64,000 nt of DNA from Maricaulis sp963975345 (GTDB lineage: Bacteria; Pseudomonadota; Alphaproteobacteria; Caulobacterales; Maricaulaceae). This document shows positions 62,016 to 64,000 of the stretch, piece after piece. Each line of letters opens with the position of its first letter. Within the stretch, counting starts at the first letter, position 1. The notes beneath the pieces were generated by a model. That model saw nothing but the letters and a program-made list of their open reading frames with translations. It ran no database searches and had not been told where the DNA came from. Both the position numbers and the translations under genes were made by a program. The stretch spans positions 1 to 64,000 of the forward strand of contig NZ_CAXBGE010000001.1 of NCBI RefSeq assembly GCF_963975345.1. Reading direction: 5' to 3'.

Positions 62016-63023
62016 TTAGTTCCGGCGACGTGCCGAACGCGAACTTCTCGAATATGAGGCTTGGGCCACGGGCACTTCCTCGGAATAGGTCTGATCGCCA
62101 GCTGGCATGTCAGTCCCGTAGAGATAGGTGCTGCTACCCGGTGCAGGTGGCTGATTGGTGGCCACAGCAGGGATATTGGTGCTCATCGGTGGATTATGAC
62201 CAGGCAGGTCAATATCGTCGCAATTCACCAGACGCCATTCCCAACGCTCTTCCGTGCGCAGCGAGTAACGGGTGATAGTTTCAGATTGCGCAGATACCAT
62301 CTGGCTGTCGACGGAGGCCGCTTGATCGATGACCTGGATCGAATAGCTGTCATAGGCCGGATCGATGGGAACTTCCTCGACGCTCGCCTGTTGCACCAGG
62401 ACTTCCCGGGTGATGGACGCGAACTCGGCCGGATGGGTTTGCTCGGTGATTTCGGCTGGCTCGACGATGATATTGCGGGTGACCGTGCGGTATTCGCCAG
62501 CCTCCTCAACCAAGCACCAGATTTCGCCGGTTTCTGAATCATAGCGGGTCATCGAGGCACCGGGCTCGTAGCCGCGACGCCAGACATTGCGGGGTTCGCG
62601 GACCATGATGGTCTCGGTTACAGTGTCGTGCACGGCAGGCTGTACCGTATATTCGGTATAAGCAGGCCGGACCTGAACGGTTTCGGTGACGGTGTTGTAC
62701 ACCGGCTCGTGGACGATGTAGCGCATGCCGGCTTCGCGTGACACATATTCACGAGTTTCCTCGCGCAGCGTCGGCGAGGCGCGGAAACCTTGACCTTCCC
62801 GGGTGCTGTTGCCGATGGCGGAATACTGCTCATAGGCGTCCTGGGTTACGACCTGCTCGCTGAAGGCGTCGTACTCGGGCTCAATGCGGATGCGGGCATA
62901 GCATTCGCCGCTGGCAGCATGGTTTGGCGGATCCGGCGGAAGCCAGTCGGTGTCGCCGGCGAAGGCAGCCGACGATGCCATAATGGCAATCATGCTCCCG
63001 GTGACCAAAATTGTGCTCTTCAT
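62016..63023 (-). CDS. secreted beta-repeat protein
   Basis: 335 residues. Signal peptide ILVTGSMIAIMASSAAFAGD. At least five imperfect repeats of about 20-25 residues have the pattern 'P-x-Y-x-T-V-T-E-x-V-x-V-x-P-A': EPEYDAFSEQVVTQDAYEQY, EPVYNTVTETVQVRPAYTEY, QPAVHDTVTETIMVREP, AGEYRTVTRNIIVEPAE and PAEFASITREVLVQQAS. Repeats are interrupted by VWRRGYEPGASMTRYDSETG and GEIWCLVEEAG; the C-terminal third is Pro/Ser-rich and ends SRSARRRN. Similar repeats occur in envelope proteins, sometimes attached to OmpA domains (recollection). Function is unknown; adhesion or wall binding are guesses. Confidence 0.72.
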   Translation of the reverse strand: MKSTILVTGSMIAIMASSAAFAGDTDWLPPDPPNHAASGECYARIRIEPEYDAFSEQVVTQDAYEQYSAIGNSTREGQGFRASPTLREETREYVSREAGMRYIVHEPVYNTVTETVQVRPAYTEYTVQPAVHDTVTETIMVREPRNVWRRGYEPGASMTRYDSETGEIWCLVEEAGEYRTVTRNIIVEPAEITEQTHPAEFASITREVLVQQASVEEVPIDPAYDSYSIQVIDQAASVDSQMVSAQSETITRYSLRTEERWEWRLVNCDDIDLPGHNPPMSTNIPAVATNQPPAPGSSTYLYGTDMPAGDQTYSEEVPVAQASYSRSSRSARRRN

Positions 63024-63186
63024 ATTGATTCCCCCCTTCAGGACGGAGGCCGCAACCTGACGCGAGGCGCTCCATGATTTTGAAGCTTATCGCAACCGAG
63101 CCAAATCGTTAAGGATAATTAACCAACTAATTCAAGTTTCACCGGACACGCGAAAAATCAGTGTGGCACTCGCGGCACAGGGGCGC

Positions 63187-64000
63187 TCAGGCTCCGGCGA
63201 CGATCCTCAGTATCTGCCCCGTCAGCCAGGCACCGCCGGTGCCGATGACATAACCGACTACCGCCAGCAATACGCCAACCGGCGCCAGCGAGGGGTGAAA
63301 GGCCGACGCCACGACAGGCGCCGAGGCGGCCCCACCGATATTGGCTTGGCTGCCGACCGCGAGGAAGAAGACCGGTGCCTTGATCAGGATCGCCATGAGG
63401 ATCAGCAAGCTCGCATGGACCATCACCCAGATCAGACCGATCAGGAAGAATTCCGGATTCCGGGCGATCGCGGTGATGTCCATATTCATGCCGATGGTCG
63501 CCACTAGAATGTAGATGAAGACCGAGCCCGTTTTCATCGAACCCGCACCGCTCAATTTGCGCGCTGGCGTGAAGGAGAGGGTGACGCCGATGAAGGTCGC
63601 GACGATGATCAGCCAGAAGAAGCCGGAATGCAGGCTGTATTGTACGAGTTCCGGATAGTGAATGGTGAACCATGGCGCGAGCAGGTCGGATGCAAAGTGG
63701 GCAATCGCGACGGCGCCGAAGCCGATTGCCGCGATGAAGATCATGTCGCGAAGTTCCGGAATTCGCGCGTGTTCGGCCTCATAGGCCTCCGCCTTGATCC
63801 TGAGATGGTCGACCGATCGCGCATCAGCGCCGAGCCGCTTGTCGAGGGCGGCCGCGTTATTTGCGGCGATGAGCAGAAAGGCCATCCAGATATTGGCGAC
63901 GATGACGTCTACAGCAATCCAGGCCGAGAATATCTGGTCGCCGACATCGAAGATCTCATACATGGCTGTCTGGTTGGCGCTGCCGCCAATCCAGCTGCCG
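63187..64000 (-). CDS. DUF819-family membrane protein (5' part beyond the window)
   Basis: The visible frame runs off the right edge (minus-strand start outside). It continues without a stop through GSWIGGSANQTAMYEIF-like sequence at about 63945-64000; the WIGG-x-ANQ-x-A motif is typical of DUF819. Seven or so hydrophobic helices follow (FSAWIAVDVIVANIWMAFLL, ATIGMNMDITAI, ILMAILIKAPVFFLA, GSQANIGGAASAPVVASAF). A polar loop (DKRLGADARSVDHLRIKAEA) is cytoplasmic. About 270 residues are in the window of a usual 380-400. Transport of amino or sugar substrates is suspected for the family but unproved. Confidence 0.85.
   Translation of the reverse strand, partial: GSWIGGSANQTAMYEIFDVGDQIFSAWIAVDVIVANIWMAFLLIAANNAAALDKRLGADARSVDHLRIKAEAYEAEHARIPELRDMIFIAAIGFGAVAIAHFASDLLAPWFTIHYPELVQYSLHSGFFWLIIVATFIGVTLSFTPARKLSGAGSMKTGSVFIYILVATIGMNMDITAIARNPEFFLIGLIWVMVHASLLILMAILIKAPVFFLAVGSQANIGGAASAPVVASAFHPSLAPVGVLLAVVGYVIGTGGAWLTGQILRIVAGA

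Overview
The window comes from an alphaproteobacterium, most likely Maricaulis or a close relative (Maricaulales/Hyphomonadaceae). That placement is inference. It rests on high G+C coding DNA, a zapA-6S RNA-fau block, a Caulobacterales-type complement of small secreted proteins and an Oar-like TonB receptor. The strongest clue is a 'Xanthomonas-type' arginine cluster: N-acetylornithine carbamoyltransferase, a fused N-acetylglutamate kinase/synthase, and argC. I recall that the structurally characterised NAGS/K fusion came from Maricaulis maris.

Layout. 1-1050: a decayed polytopic membrane-protein gene on the minus strand, with three in-frame stops and a 17-bp tandem duplication. 1.2-4.7 kb: rmlCBDA (dTDP-L-rhamnose). 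5.4-8.5 kb: glmS and a DegT-type sugar aminotransferase. 8.6-12.3 kb: sulfate activation (cysD, fused cysNC, convergent cysQ). 12.5-14.8 kb: a membrane-anchored unknown, a DUF4164-like coiled coil, zapA, 6S RNA and fau. 15.0-18.4 kb: an isolated beta-propeller protein, a repeat-rich gap, a LysR regulator and a methyltransferase. 18.4-21.0 kb: an ABC exporter and a tandem PilZ protein. 21.1-29.8 kb: an NAD-dependent molybdenum formate dehydrogenase operon (fdsGBA-fdhD-fdsD) running into fhs, with a divergent HTH regulator.

29.8-36.8 kb: an M28 lipoprotein peptidase, a spinster-like MFS carrier with an alpha/beta hydrolase, a histidine phosphatase with kdsB, and two tandem paralogous small secreted proteins. 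37.0-41.9 kb: argF'-argBA-argC and a GT39 membrane glycosyltransferase. 42.2-47.4 kb: a TonB-dependent receptor and the agmatine-to-putrescine pair aguA-aguB. 47.4-52.2 kb: small membrane proteins, MarC, and two tandem orphan oligopeptide-binding lipoproteins. 52.5-55.3 kb: a class C beta-lactamase-like hydrolase, an unknown, and a 0.9 kb gap full of palindromes. 55.3-58.1 kb: a gamma-glutamyltransferase lipoprotein divergent from a DmpA/NylC-type peptidase. 58.3-62 kb: tRNA-Arg(ACG), an Lrp/AsnC regulator, a class V PLP enzyme, a DUF6445 putative 2-oxoglutarate oxygenase and a gamma-glutamylcyclotransferase-like protein. 62.0-64.0 kb: a secreted beta-repeat protein and a DUF819 membrane protein cut by the window edge.

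The genes fall into surface polysaccharide supply (rml, glmS, DegT, kdsB, GT39), assimilation of sulfur and one-carbon units, arginine/polyamine metabolism, and peptide or glutathione scavenging. No prophage, integrase, CRISPR array or complete insertion sequence was seen. The accessory DNA is the decayed gene at the left end and several families of intergenic palindromic repeats. One of these is a two-copy bipartite element whose second hairpin keeps its stem and changes its tetraloop. Another is a 29-bp perfect inverted repeat abutting the ggt stop codon.
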